The notes: generated from the letters alone by a model not told the origin. 64,000 bases of DNA from Pseudomonadota bacterium (GCA_016720075.1 JADJXW010000002.1:259229-323228); one strand, 5' to 3'; numbered from the stretch's first letter, positions 54,115 through 63,152 are shown. Numbers and translations: made by a program.

Positions 54115-55227
54115 ATGAAGATGGACAGCACGAGGCTTGCGCCAGGGGATCTTCCGGAGATCCTGTCGGCCCTGGGCAGGCGCAGCGAACGGGCCAGCCT
54201 GGGCGCAGACATCGATGCAGCCAATGGCATATTGCTCGATCCGGCGATCGATCCAGAGGAGAAGAAGGGGCGTTTTCGCCAATGGGCGAGGCGCCACCAG
54301 CCTTGCCTGTTCGGCCGCCTTGGCGCGAAAGGCGCGGCTGGCGTCCATTACGACCTGTGCTGGATCGACCGGAACACGCTCGCCCAGGGCGGCGAAAGGG
54401 TTTCGCAGGTCATCCAGAAGGCACGTGAAGACTGGAAGCAGCGCGCGGCGCGCGGCCTCTCGCACGGCTTCCTGATCATGTTCAACGCACCGGAACTGGC
54501 ATATGCAAAGCCAGGACCGCAGCTCCTTGAAGTTTGCCGGATGCTGTGCGATCTGTTCCTTGTTGAACACGCGCCCGTAACCCCCGACACCATCTATACG
54601 GAGTCGGTGCCCTTCCAGCAGGCCAATGGCGATATTGTCTGCCTGCGCGGCGGCATCAACGTGTTCTATGGATCCGCGCATCGCACCCGCAACCACGATC
54701 GGCGCGTGCCGGGAGGAATCCTCGTGTCAGTCAACTCGCCGGGCTTGCTGGCGCACAGCATGGTCAAGCGCGGCCTGGCGCCAGACCTGGAGGCGGCACT
54801 TGAGAAAGTGCGCAATCTCGCCTGGGCGTCCATCGGCAACGGCGGGCTTTCGCTGGGGAACCGCAGCGCTTCGAGCTGCACCTGGCACAACCGCGATTCC
54901 AGCCGTCCGGCAGGTCTATGCCCGATGAAGCACCGACCTGCGCATGTGCCGGAAGACTTCTCGGCCGGCTACTACTCGGCCCACTACCACACGGATGTGC
55001 TGCTGCCGAGCAGCGTGATGCTGGATGTACGCCATGATCTGCCGCGCGACGCGGGCGAAGTCTGGCCGAAGCTCGACTTCGAATACATCTCCACGCAGCA
55101 GTACGACGAACAGCACGAGAACCACGGTTTTGTCCACGGCACGAAGGTGGAACCCGACATGAAGTACCGGCACAGCTGGGCGCCGCGCCTGCCGCCTGCA
55201 CCAAGCGATCGGGGAGAGCTGTCATGA
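54115..55227 (+). CDS. unknown protein, 370 aa (very weak YqcI/YcgG resemblance)
   Basis: Not confidently recognised. Soluble, no signal peptide. Features: HQPCLFGRLGAKGAAG, DLCWIDRN, FLIMFNAPELAY, HTDVLLPSSVMLDVRHDLP. The order PCxFG, a polar stretch, a hydrophobic core, then an Arg-rich turn (RTRNHDRRVPGG) loosely recalls YqcI/YcgG proteins, but this is low confidence. The region from about 240 to 330 is rich in His/Ser. The next gene (EamA exporter) overlaps by four bases, so function is likely coupled to export of a small molecule. Confidence 0.75.
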   Translation: MKMDSTRLAPGDLPEILSALGRRSERASLGADIDAANGILLDPAIDPEEKKGRFRQWARRHQPCLFGRLGAKGAAGVHYDLCWIDRNTLAQGGERVSQVIQKAREDWKQRAARGLSHGFLIMFNAPELAYAKPGPQLLEVCRMLCDLFLVEHAPVTPDTIYTESVPFQQANGDIVCLRGGINVFYGSAHRTRNHDRRVPGGILVSVNSPGLLAHSMVKRGLAPDLEAALEKVRNLAWASIGNGGLSLGNRSASSCTWHNRDSSRPAGLCPMKHRPAHVPEDFSAGYYSAHYHTDVLLPSSVMLDVRHDLPRDAGEVWPKLDFEYISTQQYDEQHENHGFVHGTKVEPDMKYRHSWAPRLPPAPSDRGELS

Positions 55228-56162
55228 CGGCGCCGCGCTCCGCGATTTTCATCGTTGCGGCGATCGGCGCAACCTTCTGCTGGGGCGCCGGCATGACGCT
55301 CACGAAGCTCGCCCTGGGGCACTTCGAGCCTTCGCTGCTGCTGTTGGTGCAGTTGCTCGCCAGCATCGCGTTCCTGCTGATCATCCTGCTGGCAACAGGG
55401 ATCCGCACCACTTCGTGGTCACAGGTCCTGCGCAACAGCGGACTGGGAGTGCTCGAGCCCGGCCTCGCCTATTTCCTTGGCCTTGAAGGATTGAATCGCA
55501 TCAGTGCCGCCGAGGCGGTGGTGCTCTCCTCCACCGAGTCGATCATGATCGTGCTGCTCGCCTGGATGCTGGCGATCGAGCGTCCGCGGGGCGTGGTGCT
55601 GCTGCTGGCGATCGTCGGGGCGGCCGGGGCCGTGCTGGTGGCCGGCAGTCACCTGCAGCATGCGGGTGGCTCGCTCTCGCTGTGGGGTGACGCGCTGGTG
55701 CTGGGCGGCGTGCTGAGTGCGGCGATCTACGTGGTGTGCTCTTCACGGCTGGCGTCCGTGACCCAGCCACTGCCGGCCCTCATCGGTCAGCAGGTGGTGG
55801 CCGTGGTGTTCGCCACCGGCATCCACCTGGCGCTCACTGACGGGGGATTCAGCCCGCAGTCTGTGCCCACCTCTGGCTGGCTGCTCGCTGTTTCATCCGG
55901 AATCGTCCAGTACGCCTGCGCCTTCTGGCTGTACCTGTGGGCGTTGAAGGGGCTGCGCGCCGATGAAGCTGGGCTGTATCTCAGCCTCATTCCGGTGTTC
56001 GGCCTCATGATCGCGATGCCCGTGCTCGGCGAGCGACTCACCGCCATGCAATGGATGGGGACGCTGGTGATCATTGGGACGATTGTCGTGCTGACGCGCC
56101 TGCGCGATGAACAGCAGGCGGTGCTGGATGACCCGAACAAGGCACGGTCACCCGCGGCGTGA
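55224..56162 (+). CDS. EamA/DMT family transporter
   Basis: A 312-aa, ten-helix drug/metabolite transporter with two EamA repeats (GATFCWGAGMTLTKLALGHFEPSLLL; VLGGVLSAAIYVVCSSRLASVTQPLPAL). Export of amino acids, metabolites or drugs is the family norm. Its ATG overlaps the unknown gene's stop by four bases and a MarR gene is divergent from that pair, a common layout for inducible efflux or detoxification. Confidence 0.9.
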   Translation: MTAPRSAIFIVAAIGATFCWGAGMTLTKLALGHFEPSLLLLVQLLASIAFLLIILLATGIRTTSWSQVLRNSGLGVLEPGLAYFLGLEGLNRISAAEAVVLSSTESIMIVLLAWMLAIERPRGVVLLLAIVGAAGAVLVAGSHLQHAGGSLSLWGDALVLGGVLSAAIYVVCSSRLASVTQPLPALIGQQVVAVVFATGIHLALTDGGFSPQSVPTSGWLLAVSSGIVQYACAFWLYLWALKGLRADEAGLYLSLIPVFGLMIAMPVLGERLTAMQWMGTLVIIGTIVVLTRLRDEQQAVLDDPNKARSPAA

Positions 56163-56188
56163 TGACCGCGGGCGGTCGCGCGTGGGCG

Positions 56189-56509
56189 TCAGTTCGAAGC
56201 CTGGTCTGGCGAGGCGATGCTCGCCAGCACCATGCGCTCGCGCAGCAAGGCGACTTCCGCCAGGCGGTTTCTGACGGCGACATCGGGATCGATGCCTTGG
56301 CTGCGCGCCAGGCTGCGCAGCAGATCATGGGCTTCGCGCAGCATCGCGCCGCTGTCTTGCTGGTTGGAGCCGGAGGGCTCGCGCGACAATTCGTGCAGGG
56401 CGCGTTTGATGGCGCCCAAGGTGGGTTCGTCAGCACGACTGACTGGCGGCAGCGCGTGGACTGGCTTCTCCGCCTGCACCACTCTCGATTGCTCTCTTCG
56501 GCTTCGCAT
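56189..56509 (-). CDS. hypothetical protein under a MarR-like box
   Basis: A 106-aa hydrophilic helical protein (MRSRREQSRVVQAEKPVHA...; LGAIKRALHELSREPSG; RNRLAEVALLRERMVLASI). No known domain. I chose the ATG at 56509; the upstream extension would cross the box at 56524. The box lies 15-29 bases before this ATG, suggesting the same regulator as 54115 controls it. It is convergent with the EamA gene. Confidence 0.6.
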   Translation of the reverse strand: MRSRREQSRVVQAEKPVHALPPVSRADEPTLGAIKRALHELSREPSGSNQQDSGAMLREAHDLLRSLARSQGIDPDVAVRNRLAEVALLRERMVLASIASPDQASN

Positions 56510-56523
56510 CTCGGGACTGAATA

Positions 56524-56538
56524 TATGCAGAACGCATA
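56524..56538. promoter_or_regulatory. presumed MarR-type operator, copy 2
   Basis: TATGC-N5-GCATA, perfect 5-bp arms, 15 bases before the ATG at 56509. Twelve of its fifteen bases match the site at 54065. Confidence 0.55.
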
Positions 56539-56651
56539 CGTTCGGCAAGACTAGGGAATAGCCAGACGCTGGAAGCCGCACGGCCACGGGCGCCCGTGAG
56601 AAATGACATCAATGATGGGTTGTCGGGACGATCGCCCGACGCCGCAAGCGG

Positions 56652-56885
56652 CTACAGGCTCAGATCAGCCGGACGGGGGACGTCGCGGGCCCGGCGGTCG
56701 AGCTCGACGTTGGCGCCGGCCACCAGATCAACACCCGACTTCCCCGCAAGGAGAATCAGGTAGAGCAGCAGGTCGCCGTATTCGGCCTCGACATCCTTGC
56801 GGGGCTTGTCGGCCCGACTGGCTGCGAACTGGTCCAGCAGCCGCCTTACGTCCGCAAGGGATACATCCGTGTGTTCTTGGGCCAT
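56652..56885 (-). CDS. MazG-like protein, half length
   Basis: A 77-aa protein matching the C-terminal half of MazG-like nucleotide pyrophosphohydrolases: EAEYGDLLLYLILLAGKSGVDLVAGANVELDRRARDVP follows the pattern of the second metal-binding helix. The first metal-binding helix (EExxE) of the family is missing, so catalysis is doubtful alone. It may dimerise with another subunit, or be a relic. Confidence 0.68.
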   Translation of the reverse strand: MAQEHTDVSLADVRRLLDQFAASRADKPRKDVEAEYGDLLLYLILLAGKSGVDLVAGANVELDRRARDVPRPADLSL

Positions 56886-56973
56886 CAGGAACCTAACAGG
56901 CTCGTGGTTGGAGGTACAAATGCCAACGCGAGTCTAACCCGTCGTACGTCAGTTGTCCGAGCGCCGTCAGCCC

Positions 56974-58656
56974 CTAATCCGCCTCTTCTGCTTCCGTCAG
57001 CTCCTTGTCGGCGGGGTATCGCACGGCGTACAGGTGTCGAATGGTTTCGGTCTTGCGCGGCGCGCCTTCCAGGCGCCAAAGCAGGACGCCGGCTTTGCCA
57101 TCCAGGTCCTTCTGGGTGGGTGACGTTGCGCCCTGCAGAATTTCCACCCTGATGCCTGAGTCCTTCGGAACAGGCACCCGGTCAATGATCTCGATGGGTA
57201 GCGCCATGGCATGGAAATTGGTTATCTCGTAGCGGCGCCGATGCTCGACCAGCATCTGCCGACCTGTCATGCCGCGGCGCCCGGATTCGGCGCGCTCCTC
57301 ACGGACCGCGATTCGGATGCGGTCATCGATGCCAAACGGGACTCGGACCTGGGTGCCTGGCAGCAGCAACGGCAATACGGCATTGCCGACGTAGGCACCG
57401 TCGCGATAGAGCTGAACGCGACCGGCTTCACTGGGTGAATCCTTCTGGAAGTCGAAGGTTGCTTCCAGGCGTGCCGCAGGCTCCACTGACATCACTGCGC
57501 GCGCCACAAGCGTCGCCTCGAACGACTCCTCGGAGACCGGGTACAGCCGTGTCTGACGATTCGCCGGGATGCTGATCCGGCCAGGAATGCGGAACTCTGA
57601 TACGAAATCCGTGGCGAACTCCTCCGCCGTGATTACAGGTGCATCGTCCGGCTGATCTTCCTTCGCGGCGCGGAAGCTTCTTCCCATGCGCCGCGATCCG
57701 GTGACTACGATCTCTTCCAGATCAGAGGCCGATGTGCCAACCATGCGCGGATCAGACAGTGTCAGGAACAGCGACTCCACCTCCGGCGTGCCCGCGTCCT
57801 GCCGTGGCTTGGCCGTAGTGACGGCAACTTCAACGCCCTGCCAGTCCTCACCTGAACCCTGGCGAATGGAGGCCTGCCGGAAGATCGATACCCGCTTGGC
57901 CTGGGAATCGAGACGGGCTTCATAAAGCCACTGCCATCCAGCGTCCCCAACGCGATACACCACCACTATTGGCAAGGTGACCGCCGCCGTCGCCTCCACG
58001 GTAGCGCGCACTTCACTCGTGCTCTTGCGCGAAGTGACTACCTTGTCCAGCTCGGCTTTGGCTGCCGCGAGCTGATCATCAAGTGAGCGGGTGGCAATAT
58101 TGGCGGCACGTATCTTCGCGCGTGCAGCGGCGGCATTGGTGCCCATGGTCGCCAACGTGGGCGAAAGGCTTGCGGCGTCGATGACGGACCTGCCCTCGCG
58201 GTCTGCCGGTGCTGCTGCGATTGCATCCAGCAGCTTCAGCTGGGTCTGCGCTGTTGCGATGTCATCCTGCTGGGCCAGCTTCTGGTCCTGGATGTCCGCG
58301 TATCGCCGACGCAGCGTGCGCTCGGCTTCGCTGACGAACTGGGTATCGACGATCTTCTCGATTTCGATGCCGCCCAAGCGAACGTTGCGTGACTCGGCGA
58401 TGACACGCAGGCTGCCGGCGTCGATCGGATCGGGCAGCCCGTGCAGGATGAGCCGGCTCGTGCCGGCTGGAATGGTTATCTCGCCGCGGCGGCTGATTTC
58501 GGCAGACTGGGGATAGACAAGAACCTGATCGATGGGCAGCTTGATGTCGATGTCGGCGGCCCGGACCGCGGGTGACAAAGCCAGGGCAAGGACAAAGGTG
58601 GCAAAGCAATCCAGGATCAGCGCTTCACGACATGATCGTAGGCAGAGTCTGGACAT
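56974..58656 (-). CDS. DUF4139/MuiA-like exported protein
   Basis: A 560-aa exported protein: signal peptide (to AVRA), DUF4140-type N-terminal beta region (IDQVLVYPQSAEISRRGEITIPAGTSRLILHGLPDPIDAGSLRV), a coiled coil (about 100-220), then DUF4139 (YRVGDAGWQWLYEARLDSQAKRVSIFRQASIRQGSGEDWQGVEVAVTTAKP). Near residue 315 it holds LEEIVVTGSRR, the phrase usually found at the plug start of TonB receptors. GGGGAG precedes the ATG at 58656. Named for mucoidy inhibitor A homologues; real function unknown. Confidence 0.87.
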   Translation of the reverse strand: MSRLCLRSCREALILDCFATFVLALALSPAVRAADIDIKLPIDQVLVYPQSAEISRRGEITIPAGTSRLILHGLPDPIDAGSLRVIAESRNVRLGGIEIEKIVDTQFVSEAERTLRRRYADIQDQKLAQQDDIATAQTQLKLLDAIAAAPADREGRSVIDAASLSPTLATMGTNAAAARAKIRAANIATRSLDDQLAAAKAELDKVVTSRKSTSEVRATVEATAAVTLPIVVVYRVGDAGWQWLYEARLDSQAKRVSIFRQASIRQGSGEDWQGVEVAVTTAKPRQDAGTPEVESLFLTLSDPRMVGTSASDLEEIVVTGSRRMGRSFRAAKEDQPDDAPVITAEEFATDFVSEFRIPGRISIPANRQTRLYPVSEESFEATLVARAVMSVEPAARLEATFDFQKDSPSEAGRVQLYRDGAYVGNAVLPLLLPGTQVRVPFGIDDRIRIAVREERAESGRRGMTGRQMLVEHRRRYEITNFHAMALPIEIIDRVPVPKDSGIRVEILQGATSPTQKDLDGKAGVLLWRLEGAPRKTETIRHLYAVRYPADKELTEAEEAD

Positions 58657-58807
58657 TCGTTTCTCCCCATGGCGCACCGACATGGGGTGGCCTTGTTTCT
58701 TACCTGCGATCACTTGGCAGGACCCGGGCATCCCCTGCTTTCGATGCGCAAGGCAGATTGTGCCACCGCCCAGATGGGTTCAATCAAACAGATGCACGGC
58801 GCCAGAT

Positions 58808-58884
58808 GAAGTTCGGACTCCCGACCTTCTGGTTCGCAAGCGCAATAGGCATCTTAAGGGATCTTTGATTTCAACAAGTTAGCG
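58808..58884. repeat. dispersed repeat copy C: tRNA-Arg-like segment
   Basis: Reverse complement of this stretch reads like the 3' half of tRNA-Arg (GAACCAGAAGGTCGGGAGT, then CCGAACTTCATCTGGCGCC). It matches the segment 62774-62862 including the terminal TTTCAACAAGTTAGC. The rest of the 332-bp gap between the DUF4139 gene start (58656) and the next stop (58989) holds no gene I can support. Confidence 0.6.
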
Positions 58885-58988
58885 CAGCCGCGATGAGCTC
58901 AGTGGCCGAACGCGCGACGGCCTCGGGATCCTCGCTGGCCTCGGTCTTCTGCAGGCAATGGATGGCAGATGACAGGTCCTTGCAGCGC

Positions 58989-60407
58989 TTACGGCGCCAG
59001 GCGCCTCAACTGCTGGTCGATGAATTGCTCATCTGGATAGATCTGCTTCAACTGCAGCAAGAACTTCTTCGCAACTTCGGGCTTCTTCAGTTGTTCCGCA
59101 AGAAGCAATGCCGCGAACAGCCCTGCCGGCAAGTGAAGCTTGTGATCCCGATTCTCGCGCACGAACGGCTGCAGGATCCTCAGGGCGAGCTCGGGTCGAC
59201 CGCCACTGGCCACGCGTTTTGACAACGGAGTGACCAGATCGGGCGTCGGCGCAAAGAACCGTGCGTCACTCTTCAATGCCGCCTCCACCAGGATCACGGC
59301 CTCAGCCAGTCTTGGCCCTTGCGCCAACGACAGCAGTTGCGGACGCGCGGCCACCAGGCTGGCGCCGAGGTCCGCGCATCTGGCGAGCAAACCCGCAAGC
59401 TCCCGCTCCGGATAGGCATGCTGTTCCAGCATCGCGGCGAACTGGCTCGGGGTCAGCTGCGGACCAGGCGAGTTCGTTGTTGCGGCGGTACCGGCGGGCA
59501 TCGGCGTGGGAGCGGGATCCTTCGGCTCGATGGTTCCCGCCTCGATGCCCGGTTCGCATCCGAGCGACGTGTCGTAGACGCGCTCGACGATGAACGCAAA
59601 TGCAAGACTCAGACCGAAGCCGAGCACGGACAGAAGCCATGACAGGACTTCGGAACTGCCGACCATCCTGGACATCAGCGCCAACAGCACCGAGGCGCCG
59701 ATGAATACCAGCATCACGACATACGAAGGCCAGAAATAGCGCCAGGTCTCGGTCGATACCCGCTGCCATGCAAGCCGAAACGCCACTACGGGCCCCTCTT
59801 CGGTGCGGATGATCCGTGCAAAGGAAAGCGAGTACCGGATGCTCAGACCGACCCAGAAAGGTGCGAACGCAAAAAGGACGACCACCAGGCCGATCAGACC
59901 AATGGTTCCCAGCAGCAGCAGCGACGCAATGCCGCCGCCAGCGAATCCGCCACCCAGGGATCTGAATACCACGTAGGCCAGGACGCCGAGCGCCACGGTA
60001 ATGGCGACAGCGACCCCGGCCCAGACCAGCGCAAGGCCAGTGGCTTTCAGGAAGATGCGGCCGCCGGATTGCGTAGCCCCGAGGCCGTATGGCCGACCTT
60101 CGCTGCTGGCAAGCACAGAGTAGGCGCCAGCGAACAGGCCGGAAGTCAGCGCGAGCGCAACGAGCGCGTCGACGAGGCGGGGCCACAAGCGGGCCTCGAA
60201 CAATGGCGAGCTCACCGCTATTTTGGGCAGCAGCAACTGCAGCGCCGATCCCAGGAGGCCAGCCACAAGAAGAATAAGGAACTGCCGCTGCAGAAGTTCC
60301 AGCAATGGACCGAACCATCCGAACAGGTTCGCCCCGGCAAGACGCGCGTCGAAAGGATGCTCGCCCGATCGGCGCGGAGGTGGGGACTTGCGTTTCGCAA
60401 CAGCCAT
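58989..60407 (-). CDS. large membrane protein with C-terminal helical repeat region
   Basis: A protein of about 472 aa with about six transmembrane helices (residues about 20-300) and a soluble C-terminus of TPR-like helices (PELALRILQPFVRENRDHK...LLLAEQLKKPEVAKKFLLQLKQIYPDE). No family is recognised. I chose the ATG at 60407 (MAVAKRKS) because the 25-codon extension to 60482 uses AT-rich codons (TTA, AGT, ATT) unlike genes here. The repeat copy A begins about 100 bp upstream of this start. Confidence 0.78.
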   Translation of the reverse strand: MAVAKRKSPPPRRSGEHPFDARLAGANLFGWFGPLLELLQRQFLILLVAGLLGSALQLLLPKIAVSSPLFEARLWPRLVDALVALALTSGLFAGAYSVLASSEGRPYGLGATQSGGRIFLKATGLALVWAGVAVAITVALGVLAYVVFRSLGGGFAGGGIASLLLLGTIGLIGLVVVLFAFAPFWVGLSIRYSLSFARIIRTEEGPVVAFRLAWQRVSTETWRYFWPSYVVMLVFIGASVLLALMSRMVGSSEVLSWLLSVLGFGLSLAFAFIVERVYDTSLGCEPGIEAGTIEPKDPAPTPMPAGTAATTNSPGPQLTPSQFAAMLEQHAYPERELAGLLARCADLGASLVAARPQLLSLAQGPRLAEAVILVEAALKSDARFFAPTPDLVTPLSKRVASGGRPELALRILQPFVRENRDHKLHLPAGLFAALLLAEQLKKPEVAKKFLLQLKQIYPDEQFIDQQLRRLAP

Positions 60408-60503
60408 ACCGCTGGAATCCTGCCGGCCAATGTGACTTAAAGGCGTGACAGGGTTCACGACCGTGGTGGCCTCAGGAGACATTTACGAGATTGAATGGAA
60501 GCG

Positions 60504-60860
60504 AGCGTTGCTACGTTTCCGCTTTCGTTCCATAAATTAAGCACCTGGGAAAATCACCCAAGTACTTGTTTATTTGGCGCGCCCTCCCTCGACAACTGCA
60601 TCAAAGCGCCCTTTCAGGCACCAAAGGCTACGCTTTCGCTACGTTGCGGATAGGAAGTTCAAACCATCCCGGGAGGAGAGTCTAATTAGTGAAACCAGGC
60701 ATATATCGGCAGCCCCGGAGACCTGGGTCGGCGTTCGCCAAGCCCTGCCCGGCAAACCCCGCGACCAGGAATCCCTCCGGAGCCGCAGATCCCCGCTCTC
60801 CCTGAACCCACCCTATCCCACACCGGCCCAGGGGAAGCCGGGCACACGCCACCGCCATCC
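60504..60860. repeat. dispersed repeat copy A
   Basis: Imperfect direct repeat of the 62691-63152 region: GCTACGTTTCCGC near the start, the hairpin half GCACCTGGG-N7-CCCAAGTAC, GGCGCGCCC, AAAGCGC, CAAACCATCCC and CAGGGGAAGCCGGGCA all recur in order. It lacks the about 89-bp tRNA-like cassette of copy B. The 523-bp gap here (60408-60930) holds this repeat and no supportable gene. Confidence 0.7.
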
Positions 60861-60930
60861 TCGACCGCATGCCGCATCAGGTCACGAACTTCTCGCTGCA
60901 GAGGCATGCGCTGACTGCAGGACGATGGTG

Positions 60931-62265
60931 CTACAGAGTGGCAATCCAGGCGAGCAGTTGTTCACGCTGGCTGCGCTTCAAGGCATTGAAAGCGCGGCGC
61001 GAGGACTGCGCCTGGCCACCATGCCAGAGGATGGCCTCTTCCACCGTTCGCGCGCGTCCATCGTGCAGCAGGGCCACCTGGCGATCCTGCAGCACATGCG
61101 CCAATCCCCACAATGGCGCCGTGCGCCACAGGCTGCTCACGGGCTGGCCTTCGATGGTCCGGTCCGCCAGTTCTTCACCCATGTCATGGCGCAGAAGGTC
61201 GGTGTAGGCATCGATGCGTGCCGGGCCGCTGAGCCGCGACACCGGCAGATGCGGCTGGTGGCAGGCCGCGCAACCGGTAGCGACAAACAGTTCCGCGCCC
61301 TTCTGGTCGAGCGCCGCGTCGCGCGCCGGCCGGGCCGGCACCGCCAGCCGGGTCTGGTAGGCCACCACGGCGGCGAAGTGCTCGCCCGACACTTCCAGCT
61401 CGCCACCATTGGGTGCCGCGCGGCATTCGGACTGTTCGGCCGTGCAGTCATCCTGCGCCTCCCACAGCGAAGTCACGCCCATTTCGCGTGCGAAAGCATG
61501 CGCCGACTGGTCCGCGATATTCGCCACCTCGGCCTGCCAGCCCAGGCGCGCCAGCAGATCGCCGCGCACGGCGGCCGGCTGTGCGTCGCGCACGGCCTGC
61601 AGTGTCTTCTGCGACACGGACTCGAGCAGGCCATTGCCGAACACCGCCGGCGCGATGCGCGGCCGCAGCACGGTACCGGGCGGCAGCGGACCGTATTGCA
61701 ACTGGGCCACTGCGTACACCGGCTCACGCAGCGTCCACGCGCTGCCATCCGCATGGCGGCCGGCACGCTCGCGCCAGGAAATCTCGATGCGCCCCTCGGG
61801 CCTGTGCCCATCGATGGCCTGGTTGTTGATCACGTGGTTGTAGACGGTGGCCGGGCCACCGAGCTGCATCACGAACGAGTTCGACAGTTTGTCGGGTGCG
61901 GGCTCGGCGCGACCGCGTTCGCCGTTGTTGTGGCAGGACTCGCAGCTATTCGTGACGAACAGCGGACCCAGTCCGTCGCTGGCCGCGGCGCCGCTTCGCC
62001 CCGCGGCCGCCCAGGTGGTGTTGAACACCGCCTTGCCGAGGTCGAACTGCTCGCGCGGCAGCGGGCTCATCGGCTCGTAGGCAGGCGGGTTCAGGCGATC
62101 GGTGAAGGGTGCGCGGCCGATGAACGCGGGTTCGTCCGGCTGAGTCGCGGTCGGTGTTTGTGCGCCTGCCAGCATCGCAGCGCTGGACGCAAACAGCAGT
62201 GCAACTGCTTGCGCCGTGATGTCGCGTGGTAACCCGCACCGGATGGCGCGCGCTCTTGTCTTCAT
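60931..62265 (-). CDS. di-haem oxidoreductase, DUF1111 family
   Basis: Exported di-haem c protein of about 444 aa related to MauG/cytochrome c peroxidase-like DUF1111 proteins. Haem sites are SCESCHNNGERGR (first) and TGCAACHQPHLPV (second). A signal peptide (ALLFASSAAMLAGAQ) starts the chain at the ATG at 62265. Other family marks: GPLFVTNSCESCH and APLWGLAHVLQDRQVALLHDGRARTVEEAILWHGGQA. It sits between repeat copies A and B. Confidence 0.92.
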   Translation of the reverse strand: MKTRARAIRCGLPRDITAQAVALLFASSAAMLAGAQTPTATQPDEPAFIGRAPFTDRLNPPAYEPMSPLPREQFDLGKAVFNTTWAAAGRSGAAASDGLGPLFVTNSCESCHNNGERGRAEPAPDKLSNSFVMQLGGPATVYNHVINNQAIDGHRPEGRIEISWRERAGRHADGSAWTLREPVYAVAQLQYGPLPPGTVLRPRIAPAVFGNGLLESVSQKTLQAVRDAQPAAVRGDLLARLGWQAEVANIADQSAHAFAREMGVTSLWEAQDDCTAEQSECRAAPNGGELEVSGEHFAAVVAYQTRLAVPARPARDAALDQKGAELFVATGCAACHQPHLPVSRLSGPARIDAYTDLLRHDMGEELADRTIEGQPVSSLWRTAPLWGLAHVLQDRQVALLHDGRARTVEEAILWHGGQAQSSRRAFNALKRSQREQLLAWIATL

Positions 62266-62346
62266 GCTCAGACGATACACTTGACCAGCGCGCGCGTCAT
62301 CGACTGCAGGTGGCGTGCAAGCGGTGAGACGCAGTCGCACCTAGCC

Positions 62347-62365
62347 CCGCCCGATCATCGGGCGG
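62347..62365. terminator. 19-bp GC palindrome upstream of the DUF1111 gene
   Basis: CCGCCCGAT-C-ATCGGGCGG, perfect 9-bp arms with a one-base centre, 82 bp upstream of the DUF1111 ATG. It could be an operator or an orphan terminator stem of a lost upstream gene; no T tract adjoins it. Confidence 0.35.
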
Positions 62366-62690
62366 TGACAGACGCAGGGAGCATTAAGGCCCCCGAAGAA
62401 TCACTCTTGTTCAGCGCTATTCGTATCGCCAGCGCTGTTGACCGGCGCGGAAACTAGACCAGGCTGTGACCCTGATCGGAGTCTATTGGCCATCACTAAG
62501 CAAGATCATGTTCTCCTCGGGAATCATAAGATTGCCGAGCAACTGCATGGTCAACATTGCACGCCGGTTACTGGTCAGCTTCCGACGGCTGTTTACATAC
62601 CTGGCGCCCGAGAAATTGGTCGCCGTGGCCAGTCGCATCGAACGGCAACCGCTAGTAGATCCAACAGGGGAGTTAAGTGTCAGAAACGCA
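62366..62690. other. intergenic stretch without a supportable gene
   Basis: No gene is supported here. Short overlapping frames exist on the plus strand (62438 and 62466) but have irregular codon use and no ribosome site or recognisable domain. The stretch may be decayed mobile DNA adjoining repeat copy B. Confidence 0.4.
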
Positions 62691-63152
62691 GCAAGCGCTG
62701 CTACGTTTCCGCCCGCGTTCCGTCAACTATGCACTTGGGAAAATCACCCAAGTGCTTGATTGATTGGCGCGCCCGAAGATATTCGAACTCCTGACCTTCT
62801 GGTTCGTAGGCGCGTCGGTGGATTTTGAAGTTCTGTGTTTTCAACAAGTTAGCAGGCCCGCCCTCACTCGAAATCGGCACCAAAGCGCATATTCAGGCAC
62901 CCAACGCTACGTTTTCGCTACGTTGCCGTGGCGGATATCGGGCAGCGGAAAGGAAATTCAAACCATCCCCGCAGGTAGGTCTGGTTCGTGTAACTGGGCT
63001 TATGCAGGCAGCCCGGGAGACCCGAGCCGGCGTTTTCCTGGCACTGCCCGGCACCCCGCGACCAGCAATCGCTCCGCAGCCGCAGATTCCCGCCTTCTCT
63101 CTGAATTCCGCCCTGCCCCATGCCGGCACAGGGGAAGCCGGGCATACGCCGA
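62691..63152. repeat. dispersed repeat copy B with tRNA-Arg-like cassette
   Basis: Matches copy A over its length and includes an extra segment 62774-62862 flanked by GCCC on both sides. Reverse complement of that segment shows CTACGAACCAGAAGGTCAGG and GTTCGAATATCTTCGGGCG, i.e. an anticodon-ACG-like loop and T-arm of tRNA-Arg, but no 5' half. It is not a functional tRNA. The remainder up to 63244 holds no supportable gene. Confidence 0.68.
62731..62755. repeat. perfect hairpin inside repeat copy B
   Basis: GCACTTGGG-N7-CCCAAGTGC, 9-bp perfect stem, 7-nt loop. The equivalent in copy A (60541-60565) has two mismatching bases, so this copy is the better preserved. Confidence 0.65.

Noticed and set aside
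60408..60482. N-terminal extension of the membrane protein at 58989
   Set aside because: AT-rich codons unlike neighbouring genes and no ribosome site; I kept the ATG at 60407, though the extension remains possible.
62438..62794. Two overlapping plus-strand frames upstream of repeat copy B
   Set aside because: No ribosome site, irregular codon use and no domain; one crosses into the repeat.
62774..62862. Possible tRNA-Arg gene
   Set aside because: Only a 3'-half-like stretch; no D arm or 5' acceptor strand is present, so it cannot be a functional tRNA.
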